A DNA stretch of 19,442 nt, taken from positions 1-19,442 of the forward strand of contig DIWD01000078.1 of assembly GCA_002428405.1 (NCBI GenBank). Reading direction: 5' to 3'. Position numbers and translations under genes: made by a program. The stretch comes from a bacterium UBA6115 (GTDB lineage Bacteria > Bacillota_A > Clostridia > Christensenellales > Aristaeellaceae). Below the pieces are notes generated by a model that was not told the DNA's origin, searched no databases, and saw only the letters and a list, made by a program, of their open reading frames with translations. Position 1 is the first letter of the stretch. Each line of letters opens with the position of its first letter. Shown here one piece after another: positions 1 to 6,973 of the stretch.

Positions 1-783
1 TTTCTGGCGGTTGATGTCACTGTGGCCGTGGGCACCAGCTGCAATTCCCCCGAGGACATCCGCTTGTCCTTCGAGCACGCATTGCAGGCCTATGAGCGCA
101 GCTTTTTTGAAGAGTGGAACAACCTGTTTGTGTTTGAGCCGCTGTCAGAACCCGAAGGCGACCTGCGGGATTCTCTGCTTGACGGGCTGCGGGTCTTCCG
201 GGAGATCCTTGACAGGGGCGACAGGGACGATCTGGAAACACATCTGCAGGTTTCGATGGAACACATCGCGGGAGCGCGGATTCTGCCCGGCGCGAAACAC
301 CGCCTGCTCTCAGAATACGCGGCCGCGCTGAATGAGCGGATGCGAAAGGATGACGAGCGGTTTTCGTCCGCGCAGGCGAGCCGCAGTTTTTCCGGCATCA
401 GCGCCTTTGAGACATGGCTTTTCCAGGCCTGTTCCATTTTAATATCCGACCGCAGCGGCGAAAACCGCGGCAAGGAAGTGGTGGACAGCGTGGTCAGCTA
501 CATCCACGCGAATCTCTCCCAGGAACTGTCCCTGACGCGCCTTTCGGAATATACGATGCTCAGCAACAATTACCTCAGCCATCTCTTCAAGGAGCACACA
601 GGCACCAACCTTGTCAACTACATCACCAAATGCCGGATGGCCAAAGCCGCCGAGATGCTGTCCAAAACAAAGCTGCCCGTGGAGCAGATCGCCCGCGCTT
701 TGGGATACAACACGCCCCATTACTTCTCCAAACGCTTCCGCGAGCACTTCGGGCTGACCCCAAACCAGTACCGGCTGAGATAA
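1..783 (+). CDS. AraC-family transcriptional regulator, 5' end cut by window
   Basis: The reading frame is open from base 1, so the gene starts upstream; 260 residues are visible. The last ~100 residues form an AraC/XylS DNA-binding domain with two helix-turn-helix units: the first around SLTRLSEYTMLSNNYLSHLFKE, the second in the stretch LPVEQIARALGY...HYFSKRFREHFGLTPNQYR, which is the family's signature. The preceding ~150 residues are helical and of the kind seen between the receiver and AraC domains of YesN-type response regulators, but no receiver motif lies inside the window, so that subtype is inference. Such regulators usually sit beside the sugar transport or catabolic genes they control. 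Here it immediately precedes, in the same direction, the sugar-phosphate operon starting at 884, which is the obvious candidate target. Confidence 0.9.
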   Translation, partial: FLAVDVTVAVGTSCNSPEDIRLSFEHALQAYERSFFEEWNNLFVFEPLSEPEGDLRDSLLDGLRVFREILDRGDRDDLETHLQVSMEHIAGARILPGAKHRLLSEYAAALNERMRKDDERFSSAQASRSFSGISAFETWLFQACSILISDRSGENRGKEVVDSVVSYIHANLSQELSLTRLSEYTMLSNNYLSHLFKEHTGTNLVNYITKCRMAKAAEMLSKTKLPVEQIARALGYNTPHYFSKRFREHFGLTPNQYRLR

Positions 784-794
784 AACTGAACAGG

Positions 795-823
795 TTGTAA
801 AAAACGGAAAAAAGAAGTATATA
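795..823 (+). promoter_or_regulatory. Putative sigma-70 promoter of the sugar-phosphate operon
   Basis: TTGTAA (795-800) and TATATA (818-823) are separated by 17 bases, placing a start near 830 and a leader of about 50 nt before the ATG at 884. It lies just after the AraC stop codon, so the operon can be expressed apart from the regulator. The leader holds a small inverted repeat, ATGCA...TGCAT, at about 825-843. Read by eye only. Confidence 0.5.
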
Positions 824-883
824 AATGCATCATAAGGGTGCATGGCGTTCTTGACGCAAAGGCCATGGGTCAGGAGTAGGGGG

Positions 884-1846
884 ATGTTTCGTCCAAAAGC
901 CATCGATTTTCAAAAAACGAAGACGTTTCCAACCGCTTCCAGGCATAACCTGGTGCGCATCGACACGCTTCAGACGCCTGGAGTGACGCCTGTCGAACCT
1001 TTTAAGTCTGGAGAACTGGACCTGCTGGCTCAGAAAATATCCCAAGCCAGGGAGGCGAACGCGCCTGTCATTTTTTTTATGGGCGCGCATGTCATCAAAT
1101 GCGGGCTCTCCCGTTACCTGATCGATCTGATGCGGGACGGCTTTATCACGCACATTGCCTCCAACGGGGCCGGCAGCATCCATGATTTTGAACTGGCCTA
1201 TCTGGGCGGCACCTCCGAGGATGTCCCCAGCGCGATTCAGGACGGCTCCTTCGGGATGTGGGAGGAGACTGGACGGTGGATGAATGAGGCGGTCCAGGCT
1301 GGTTACCGGCAGGGCCTTGGGTATGGGCAGAGCCTCGCGGAGTATGTTGAGAAGCATCAGGACCGCTTTCCCTATTTGGCGGACTGCCTGTTCTATCAGG
1401 CCTGGCAGATGGGCGTTCCGGCAACCTACCACATTACCATCGGGACAGACATCATCCATCAGCACCCTACAGCGGACTTCGCGGCGCTGGGCGGCGCAAG
1501 CGGGATCGATTTTGCCGTTTTCTGCGCCGCGGTCAGCGGACTGGACGGCGGCGTGCACATGAATGTCGGTTCCGCGGTGACCGGGCCGGAGGTATTCCTG
1601 AAGGCGCTTTCCATCGCCCGCAATCAGGGGTATCCGGCCAGCCGGATCACCACGGCGAACTTCGATCTGCTGGACCTGGGGGAATACCACGCATCCGTCG
1701 GCCAGGACCAGTACAATTATTATTACCGCCCCCTGAAAAACGTGATCAGCCGCCCGACCGCGTCCGGCGGCACGGGGCTTTATATCCGGGGCAATCACAT
1801 GCTGACCGTCCCGGCGCTTTGGCAAAGGCTCAAAGGAATGATATGA
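884..1846 (+). CDS. Deoxyhypusine-synthase-like protein of unknown function
   Basis: A 320-residue protein. The ATG at 884 is preferred over the in-frame ATG at 842 because AGGAG lies 7 bases upstream of it. I do not recognise a characterised function. The stretch from about residue 61 to 112 (PVIFFMGAHVIKCGL, then IASNGAGSIHDFELA) resembles the deoxyhypusine/homospermidine synthase pattern of an aGAmi.aGL strand followed by a TGAn..HD motif, which forms an NAD-binding Rossmann-like site. Further glycine-rich motifs follow (GTDIIHQHP at 187-195; NVGSAVTGPEVFLKAL at 227-242). The active-site lysine context of true deoxyhypusine synthases (WGK) is not apparent near the C-terminus, and bacteria of this kind lack the eIF5A substrate, so a different NAD-linked reaction is likely (inference). 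It is the first gene of the sugar-phosphate operon, 34 bases before the PfkB kinase. Confidence 0.6.
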   Translation: MFRPKAIDFQKTKTFPTASRHNLVRIDTLQTPGVTPVEPFKSGELDLLAQKISQAREANAPVIFFMGAHVIKCGLSRYLIDLMRDGFITHIASNGAGSIHDFELAYLGGTSEDVPSAIQDGSFGMWEETGRWMNEAVQAGYRQGLGYGQSLAEYVEKHQDRFPYLADCLFYQAWQMGVPATYHITIGTDIIHQHPTADFAALGGASGIDFAVFCAAVSGLDGGVHMNVGSAVTGPEVFLKALSIARNQGYPASRITTANFDLLDLGEYHASVGQDQYNYYYRPLKNVISRPTASGGTGLYIRGNHMLTVPALWQRLKGMI

Positions 1847-1880
1847 CCTGAGCCGGACTTTTATGTAAAAAGGGGAACAT

Positions 1881-2912
1881 ATGCGCCAGGTTTTCATGGC
1901 TCCCGAGGAACTGCGCGGAATCATCAAGAGGCTGCCTGAGACGCGCATCGGGTTTCTGGGCGATATCTGCCTGGACCTGTACTGGTATGCCGACATGCGC
2001 CGCAGCGTGCTTTCCCTGGAAACAACGCATTTTCCCCTGCCGGTCGTAAGGGAGGAGATGTCCCCCGGCGCCGGCGGCAATGTGGTGCAGAACATCCAGG
2101 CCCTGGGGGTGGGGGCGGTTTATCCCCTGTCCGTGATCGGGCCTGACTGGCGTGGCGGTCTGCTGAAGGATCGCATGAAGGCTCAGGGCGTCCCGACGGA
2201 CCGCCTGATCCTGGATGATTCCAGGGTCACCCCCTGTTACTGCAAGCCGGTCAGGATGGGGTATCAGGGTATTTTTGAGGAAGATTCGCGGCTGGATTTT
2301 GAGAATACGCAGGTACTTTCCGGGAACACAGAAGGAAAAGTCATCGCCGCCCTGGACAGCATGGCTCCCCTTGTTGACGTGCTGGCGGTGTCAGACCAGT
2401 TTGAGCACGGGGTGATGACGCCCAACATCCGCCGGCATCTGGCCTTCCTTGGCGGGCAGGGGATGACGGTAGTGGTGGACAGCCGGTGCCATGTCAGCGA
2501 GTACAGCCGCGTGATCCTCAAGCCAAACCAGCTGGAGGCCCTGCGATGCCTTGACATCAGGGAAACGGAAGAGGAGATGACGGTTGAGGATTTTGGCCCG
2601 GTTGCGCGGCGCATCTTCAGTTTCAGCCTCCGCCCGGTGGTCATCACCTTGGGGGAAGCGGGCGCGCTGTTTTACGACGGGACGGATTTGACGCATGTGC
2701 CGGCAAAACCGGTGCGTGGTCCGCTTGATATTGTCGGCGCTGGCGACACGTTCCTGGCGGCATTCACCGCCGCGCTGGCCGCCGGAGCGCCGGGGATTAC
2801 GGCGGTCGCCTTTGCCAACCTTGCTTCCGGCGTCACCGTCAAAAAACTGCGCACCACGGGCACCGCCACCCCGCAGGAAATCACCGGGTGGTTTGAGGAA
2901 AAGACTGTATGA
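1881..2912 (+). CDS. PfkB-family sugar kinase, HldE/RfaE N-domain-like
   Basis: A 343-residue carbohydrate kinase of the ribokinase/PfkB fold, predicted to move phosphate from ATP to a sugar or sugar phosphate in the cytoplasm. The N-terminal strand GFLGDICLDLYWYAD (about 24-38) and the substrate motif SPGAGGNVVQNIQALG (61-76) are close to the pattern of the heptose-7-phosphate kinase domain of HldE (GD..LD.YW.G; PGGA.NVA.N...LG). The C-terminal anion-hole and catalytic motif DIVGAGDTF holds G286-A-G-D289, with D289 the expected base. Length fits a kinase domain alone; the nucleotidyltransferase domain of bifunctional HldE is absent. AAGGGG upstream of the ATG supports the start. The stop overlaps the next gene by four bases (ATGA), indicating translational coupling to the HAD phosphatase. 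The exact sugar is not known. Confidence 0.85.
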   Translation: MRQVFMAPEELRGIIKRLPETRIGFLGDICLDLYWYADMRRSVLSLETTHFPLPVVREEMSPGAGGNVVQNIQALGVGAVYPLSVIGPDWRGGLLKDRMKAQGVPTDRLILDDSRVTPCYCKPVRMGYQGIFEEDSRLDFENTQVLSGNTEGKVIAALDSMAPLVDVLAVSDQFEHGVMTPNIRRHLAFLGGQGMTVVVDSRCHVSEYSRVILKPNQLEALRCLDIRETEEEMTVEDFGPVARRIFSFSLRPVVITLGEAGALFYDGTDLTHVPAKPVRGPLDIVGAGDTFLAAFTAALAAGAPGITAVAFANLASGVTVKKLRTTGTATPQEITGWFEEKTV

Positions 2913-3721
2913 GCGGGATTGAGTTTCTCTCAGGCCGCAGATGCGCGCAGGGACAGATCCGTGCCGCTGTTTTTGACTTTGACGGCACCCTGTCCACCCT
3001 GCGGCACGGGTGGGAAACGGTGATGCGCGGCCTGATGCTGGAGTTCATCGGACAGGGAGAGGCGGGCTTAGCGCTTGAAAAGGAAGTGGATGACTACATC
3101 GACCAATCCTCCGGCATTCAGACGGTCTATCAGATGCAGTGGCTGGCGGACCGGGTCAAGAATGCCGGCCGCGCGGCGGAAGGACGCGGCCAGTGGTGGT
3201 ATAAGGATGAGTACAACCGCCGGCTGATGGAGAAAATCGCTTCGCGCATCCGGGAGGTGACCGTCCATCCTGAAAAGCGGGAGGAGTATACCGTCAAAGG
3301 CTCGGAAGCCTTTTTGGCCGCCTTGCGGGACAAGGGGGTCGAATTGTTCCTGGCCAGCGGGACAGACCATGAGGATGTGATGAAGGAGGCGGGCGCGCTG
3401 GGCCTGGCGGATTCTTTTACGCTCATCAAGGGCGCGCCAAGCCGCCAGATGGCCTGTTCCAAGGAGAAAGTCATCCGGCTGATTCTGCAGGAGAAGCGTC
3501 TGGAGCCGGAAAGCCTGCTGATCGTTGGGGACGGCAAGGTGGAAATCAGCCTCGGGGCCTCCTGCGGCGCCTTCACATTGGGGGTGGCCTCCAACGAGGA
3601 CACGCGCCAGGGCATCAATGAGGTGAAAAGAGCGCGGCTGGTCAAAGCCGGCGCTGATGTGCTGGCCGGGGACTTTGAAGACTGCGCCGGGCTTTTGCGG
3701 GCGTTTGGGTTGACGGCTTGA
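2909..3721 (+). CDS. HAD-superfamily phosphatase
   Basis: A 270-residue haloacid-dehalogenase-type hydrolase. Motif I is VFDFDGTLS with nucleophile D23 and D25; motif II is the serine of LFLASGTD (S150); the motif III lysine is probably in KEKVIR (185-190); motif IV is VGDGKVEI with D208 and E212. The glutamate in place of the usual second aspartate is unusual but could still bind Mg2+. A large helical cap (about 35-130) lies between motifs I and II. The C-terminal stretch KRARLVKAGADVLAGDFED (about 240-257) looks like a subfamily signature. The start overlaps the kinase stop (ATGA), so the two are probably made in equal amounts. By analogy with GmhB it could remove phosphate from a sugar bisphosphate made by the neighbouring kinase, but the sequence does not settle the substrate. 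Confidence 0.8.
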   Translation: MSGIEFLSGRRCAQGQIRAAVFDFDGTLSTLRHGWETVMRGLMLEFIGQGEAGLALEKEVDDYIDQSSGIQTVYQMQWLADRVKNAGRAAEGRGQWWYKDEYNRRLMEKIASRIREVTVHPEKREEYTVKGSEAFLAALRDKGVELFLASGTDHEDVMKEAGALGLADSFTLIKGAPSRQMACSKEKVIRLILQEKRLEPESLLIVGDGKVEISLGASCGAFTLGVASNEDTRQGINEVKRARLVKAGADVLAGDFEDCAGLLRAFGLTA

Positions 3722-3802
3722 TTTCTGCTTGAGGATGAAAGAGGGGATTGTCCCATCGGGTTTTGCCTGATGCTGAAAACCGTCTATAAGGAGGATGAGT
3801 AA

Positions 3803-5005
3803 ATGACTGGCAGGGAACGGGTTGTTGCGAGCCTGGGACACCGGCAGCCGGAGGGGCTGGCGATTGACTTTGGCGGCATGCGGTCAACGGGGATCCATGT
3901 CCTGGCGTACGCGGAGCTGGTCAAGCATCTTGGGCTTCAGATCGGGCCGCCGAAAATGTATGACGTGTTCCAGCAATTGGCTGAACCGCAGATGGAGGTC
4001 CTTGACCGTCTGGGCGGGGATGTCGTGCAGGCGCACATGCGCTGCCCGTCCTTCGGGATCCCCATTGACGAAGGCTGGCGCACCATTCAGATGAGGGGAC
4101 ATGAGGTTCAGGTGCCAATGGGGTACCGGCCTGTCAGGGAAGAAAACGGGAACGAATACCTGGTAAAGGACGGGGTGAAGTGTGGCCGCAGGCCAGATAG
4201 CGGACTGTACTTTGACCAGGTGGTCCATCCCTACGCGCACTGCCTCAGTCAAGCGGACATCGACAGCATCCCCCTGGAGCCGCTTTCGGAAAAAGACATC
4301 GTATTTTTGGTTGAGGAGGCGGGCCAGCTGTTCCACGGCACCGACAAGGCTGTCCTGCTGTCCTTCGGCGGCAGCATCCTTGAATCCGGGCAGAATGATT
4401 TCGGATATGAAACTTTTTTCATGAACCTGCTCACCGAGCCGGATATGATGCACTACTATTTCAACAGGCTGGCGGACAACCACATGAAAAACCTGCGGAC
4501 CCTGATGCCCCTTCTGAAAGACTACATCCAGGTCATCCAGTTCGGCGACGATCTGGGGACCCAGCTGGCCCCGCAGATCTCCCTGAAGACCTACCGGGAA
4601 ATGATCAAGCCGTACCATAAAAGACAGTATCAGTTTGTCCGGGAGCATTATCCCCAGTGCAAGGTCTTTCTGCACAGCTGCGGCGCGATAGAACCGCTGA
4701 TCCCCGACCTGATCGACGCGAGCGTCGAGGTGCTCAACCCGGTTCAAATATCCGCGGCCGGGATGAACCCCGCGCGCCTGAAAAAGGAATACGGGTCTGT
4801 CCTCTCCTTCTGGGGCGGCGGGTCCAACACGCCGCAAACCATGACATACGGCAGCGCGGCGGATTGCCGGAAGGAAACAAAGGAACTCATCGACATCTTC
4901 TCGCCTGGGGGAGGGTTCGTCTTTACGCAGGTCCACAATATCCAGTTTGGTATTCCGGTTGAAAACATCCTGGCCGTGTATGACACCGCCCGGACGTACC
5001 GGTAA
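3803..5005 (+). CDS. URO-D superfamily / MtaA-type methyltransferase-like protein
   Basis: A 400-residue protein with the typical N-terminus of non-heme URO-D-family proteins in anaerobes (MTGRERVVASLGHRQPE...DFGG). The C-terminal half has the motif FLHSCGAIEPLIPDLIDASV, with H291 and C293 as probable metal (zinc) ligands, followed by LNPVQ and by SFWGGG and GGGFVFT segments. True uroporphyrinogen decarboxylases lack this HxCG site; it is typical of MtaA/MtbA-like methylcobamide:CoM methyltransferases and their many relatives of unknown role. AAGGAGG sits just before the ATG. It lies inside the sugar operon, 81 bases after the phosphatase and 36 before the ROK-SIS gene, and no corrinoid protein is encoded nearby. 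A role in methyl transfer or in sugar metabolism is open. Confidence 0.8.
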   Translation: MTGRERVVASLGHRQPEGLAIDFGGMRSTGIHVLAYAELVKHLGLQIGPPKMYDVFQQLAEPQMEVLDRLGGDVVQAHMRCPSFGIPIDEGWRTIQMRGHEVQVPMGYRPVREENGNEYLVKDGVKCGRRPDSGLYFDQVVHPYAHCLSQADIDSIPLEPLSEKDIVFLVEEAGQLFHGTDKAVLLSFGGSILESGQNDFGYETFFMNLLTEPDMMHYYFNRLADNHMKNLRTLMPLLKDYIQVIQFGDDLGTQLAPQISLKTYREMIKPYHKRQYQFVREHYPQCKVFLHSCGAIEPLIPDLIDASVEVLNPVQISAAGMNPARLKKEYGSVLSFWGGGSNTPQTMTYGSAADCRKETKELIDIFSPGGGFVFTQVHNIQFGIPVENILAVYDTARTYR

Positions 5006-5041
5006 GACGGGCCAAATGACAGGATGAAAGAGGGGTGCCTT

Positions 5042-6688
5042 ATGCGAAAGTTCATCGGGCTTGATATCGGCGGAACAAAATGCGCCGCAGTGCTGGCAGG
5101 ACTTGACCTGGGCATCCGCATCCTTGATAAAGTCCACTTTGACACACGCTCGGAGCGGGGATTTGAGCCGGTGTACAGGCAGCTGTGCGAAAGCGTGGAC
5201 GCTCTGCTCCATCGCAACGGGCTGAAAGCGTCTGAACTCACCGCCATCGGCATCAGCTGCGGCGGCCCGCTGGACGCGAAAAGCGGGCTCATCCTCTCCC
5301 CGCCCAACCTGCCGGGCTGGGACAGGATTCCGCTTCCCGCCATGCTCGAAAAGCGCTATGGCATCCCCGCGTATCTGCAAAACGACGCCAACGCCTGCGC
5401 CCTTACCGAATGGAAGCTTGGCGCGGGGCGCGGCACGGACAACATGATTTTCCTGACCATGGGGACGGGGATGGGCGCGGGGGTGATCGCTGAAGGCCGG
5501 CTGCTCATCGGAAACAGCGGCATGGGCGGCGAGGTGGGGCACCTGCGCTTGACAGAGGACGGGCCGGTTGGCTTTGGCAAGCCGGGCTCCTTTGAGGGCT
5601 ATACCAGCGGGGGCGGGATTGGAAGCCAGGCGCGGCAGCTGACCCGGGAACTGATCGCTGGGGGCAGGACGCCTTCCTGGATACGGGACGGGCATCCTGA
5701 GGAGGAAGTGGACGCCCGGCTGATGGCGCGGTACGCGGCGGCCGGGGATGAGGACGCCAGGGGTTTGTTCGCCTTTGCCGGCAGGATGCTGGGCAGGGGC
5801 CTAGCGCTTCTGGTGGACGCCTTCAATCCGGAACGTATCGTCATCGGCAGCATTTTTACGCGCTGCGAAAGCCTGCTGCGCCCGGCCATGGAAGAGGAGC
5901 TGAAAAAGGAGGCGCTGGAGCACTCCCTGCGCGGGCTTCGTGTTGTCCCTGCCCAGACGGGGGAGCAGCTGGGGGACCTGGCCAGCGTTATGGCGGCGCT
6001 GCATGCGCTGGGACTGGACCCGATGGAGGAAGGCAGCGAGCGGGATGAAAAGGTCCTGGCGCATTATGACCGGCTGTTCGCCCGCTACCCCAACCTTGAA
6101 AACTGCCGGGACTCGGTGATGCAGGCCTACCTGGCGATGCTTTCCTGCTACCGCAAGGGCGGCAAGCTTCTCATCGCGGGCAACGGCGGCAGCGCCGCCG
6201 ACAGCGAGCACATCGCCGGGGAACTGATGAAAGGTTTCTACCTCAAACGGCCCCTTTCCCCGGAACTGAGGGAGGCGGTGCGCGCGAAAACGGACAGCCT
6301 GCTGCCAGGCGCGGCTGCCCTGCTGCAGCAGGGGCTGCCCGCGATCGCGCTCACCGGGCAAACGGCACTGTCCACAGCCGCGGCAAACGACCTGGATCCC
6401 CTGCTGCCTTTCGCGCAGCAGGTGGTGGGGTATGGCCGCAGGGGGGACGCGCTGCTTGTCCTCAGCACCAGCGGCAGGGCCAGGAACCTTGCCCTTGCGG
6501 CGCAGATGGCCCGCGCGCTGGGGATCACCGCCATCGGCCTTTTGGGCCGGGACGGCGGGATGCTCAAGGAGTATTGTGACATCAGCATCATCGTCCCGGG
6601 CGGGGACACGGCGGCGATCCAGGAGCTTCACCTGCCCGTCTACCATACGCTGTGCGCGATGCTGGAAGCGAAGCTCTTCGTTGAATAA
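5042..6688 (+). CDS. Fusion of ROK sugar kinase and GmhA-type SIS isomerase
   Basis: A 548-residue two-domain enzyme. ATG 5042 is chosen over the in-frame ATG at 5024 because GAGGGG lies a proper distance before it. Residues 1-325 are a ROK kinase: nucleotide motif DIGGTK (8-13), ISCGGPLD (71-78), catalytic D115 in QNDANA, MGTGMGAGVI (140-149) and EVGH (164-167). The usual ROK zinc motif CxCGxxGCxE after this histidine is replaced by VGFGKPGSFE (176-185), so all three cysteines are missing. Residues 330-548 are a SIS domain of the sedoheptulose-7-phosphate isomerase (GmhA) type: AGNGGSAADSEHIAGEL (379-395), STSGRARNL (475-483) and QELHLPVYHTLCAMLE (527-542), where the E/H residues match GmhA active-site positions. 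It probably phosphorylates a sugar and isomerises a sugar phosphate. It closes the operon; a hairpin follows. Confidence 0.85.
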   Translation: MRKFIGLDIGGTKCAAVLAGLDLGIRILDKVHFDTRSERGFEPVYRQLCESVDALLHRNGLKASELTAIGISCGGPLDAKSGLILSPPNLPGWDRIPLPAMLEKRYGIPAYLQNDANACALTEWKLGAGRGTDNMIFLTMGTGMGAGVIAEGRLLIGNSGMGGEVGHLRLTEDGPVGFGKPGSFEGYTSGGGIGSQARQLTRELIAGGRTPSWIRDGHPEEEVDARLMARYAAAGDEDARGLFAFAGRMLGRGLALLVDAFNPERIVIGSIFTRCESLLRPAMEEELKKEALEHSLRGLRVVPAQTGEQLGDLASVMAALHALGLDPMEEGSERDEKVLAHYDRLFARYPNLENCRDSVMQAYLAMLSCYRKGGKLLIAGNGGSAADSEHIAGELMKGFYLKRPLSPELREAVRAKTDSLLPGAAALLQQGLPAIALTGQTALSTAAANDLDPLLPFAQQVVGYGRRGDALLVLSTSGRARNLALAAQMARALGITAIGLLGRDGGMLKEYCDISIIVPGGDTAAIQELHLPVYHTLCAMLEAKLFVE

Positions 6689-6700
6689 TACATGGAGCGC

Positions 6701-6734
6701 GCTGATAAGGGATCTGTTTTCTGCCCCTGTCAGC
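6701..6734 (+). terminator. Hairpin after the sugar-phosphate operon
   Basis: GCTGATAAGGG (6701-6711) can pair with CCCCTGTCAGC (6724-6734) in 10 of 11 positions, with a 12-nt loop. It lies 13 bases after the ROK-SIS stop codon. There is no clean T-run after it, so it may be a weak terminator or a 3'-end stabilising hairpin rather than a classical intrinsic terminator. Confidence 0.4.
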
Positions 6735-6744
6735 ATCGGGGAAA

Positions 6745-6773
6745 TTGACAAAAGGCATTGATTCGACTACGAT
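6745..6773 (+). promoter_or_regulatory. Ancestral tRNA-Leu promoter, now facing into the island
   Basis: A perfect -35 TTGACA (6745-6750) is 17 bases from TACGAT (6768-6773), predicting a start near 6780, eight bases before the truncated tRNA copy. Its position is what one expects for the original promoter of the tRNA-Leu gene before the island arrived. It now directs transcription into the AT-rich island, antisense to the specificity-subunit gene. Confidence 0.65.
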
Positions 6774-6787
6774 ATCAGCGCCAACAT

Positions 6788-6827
6788 GCCGGAGTGGCGG
6801 AATGGCAGACGCAGAGGACTTAAAATC
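6788..6827 (+). pseudogene. Truncated tRNA-Leu(UAA), 5' part only
   Basis: These 40 bases are identical to the first 40 bases of the complete tRNA-Leu at 10247-10331: acceptor 5' strand GCCGGAG, D arm, anticodon 5' stem, loop with TAA and the first two bases of the 3' anticodon stem. Identity stops at 6827, where AT-rich sequence begins. With no 3' half it cannot fold as a tRNA. It is read as the left border (att-like repeat) of the island. Confidence 0.88.
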
Positions 6828-6973
6828 ACGATATTCTCTTGATGAAATGATATCAAATACAGAATGGAGACATCAAAGTTGTCTTCACTCTCTCGTTCGT
6901 GTTTGAATAAAAACCCTGAATTTTCCTTGATTCGATACCCTTATTAAATCGATTGAGAATAAACCAGTCAATT

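Noticed and set aside
830..2095. A 421-codon - strand frame
   Set aside because: It is antisense to the deoxyhypusine-synthase-like and PfkB genes, whose motifs are clear.
3884..5695. A 603-codon - strand frame covering the URO-D and ROK-SIS genes
   Set aside because: It spans two real genes in antisense, has no recognisable domain and reflects GC-rich codon use.
6828..6973. Possible remnant of a recombinase C-terminus (short + strand frame reading NGDIKVVFTLSFVFE)
   Set aside because: Only about 19 codons are open and the likeness to recombinase tails is too weak to claim an integrase relic.
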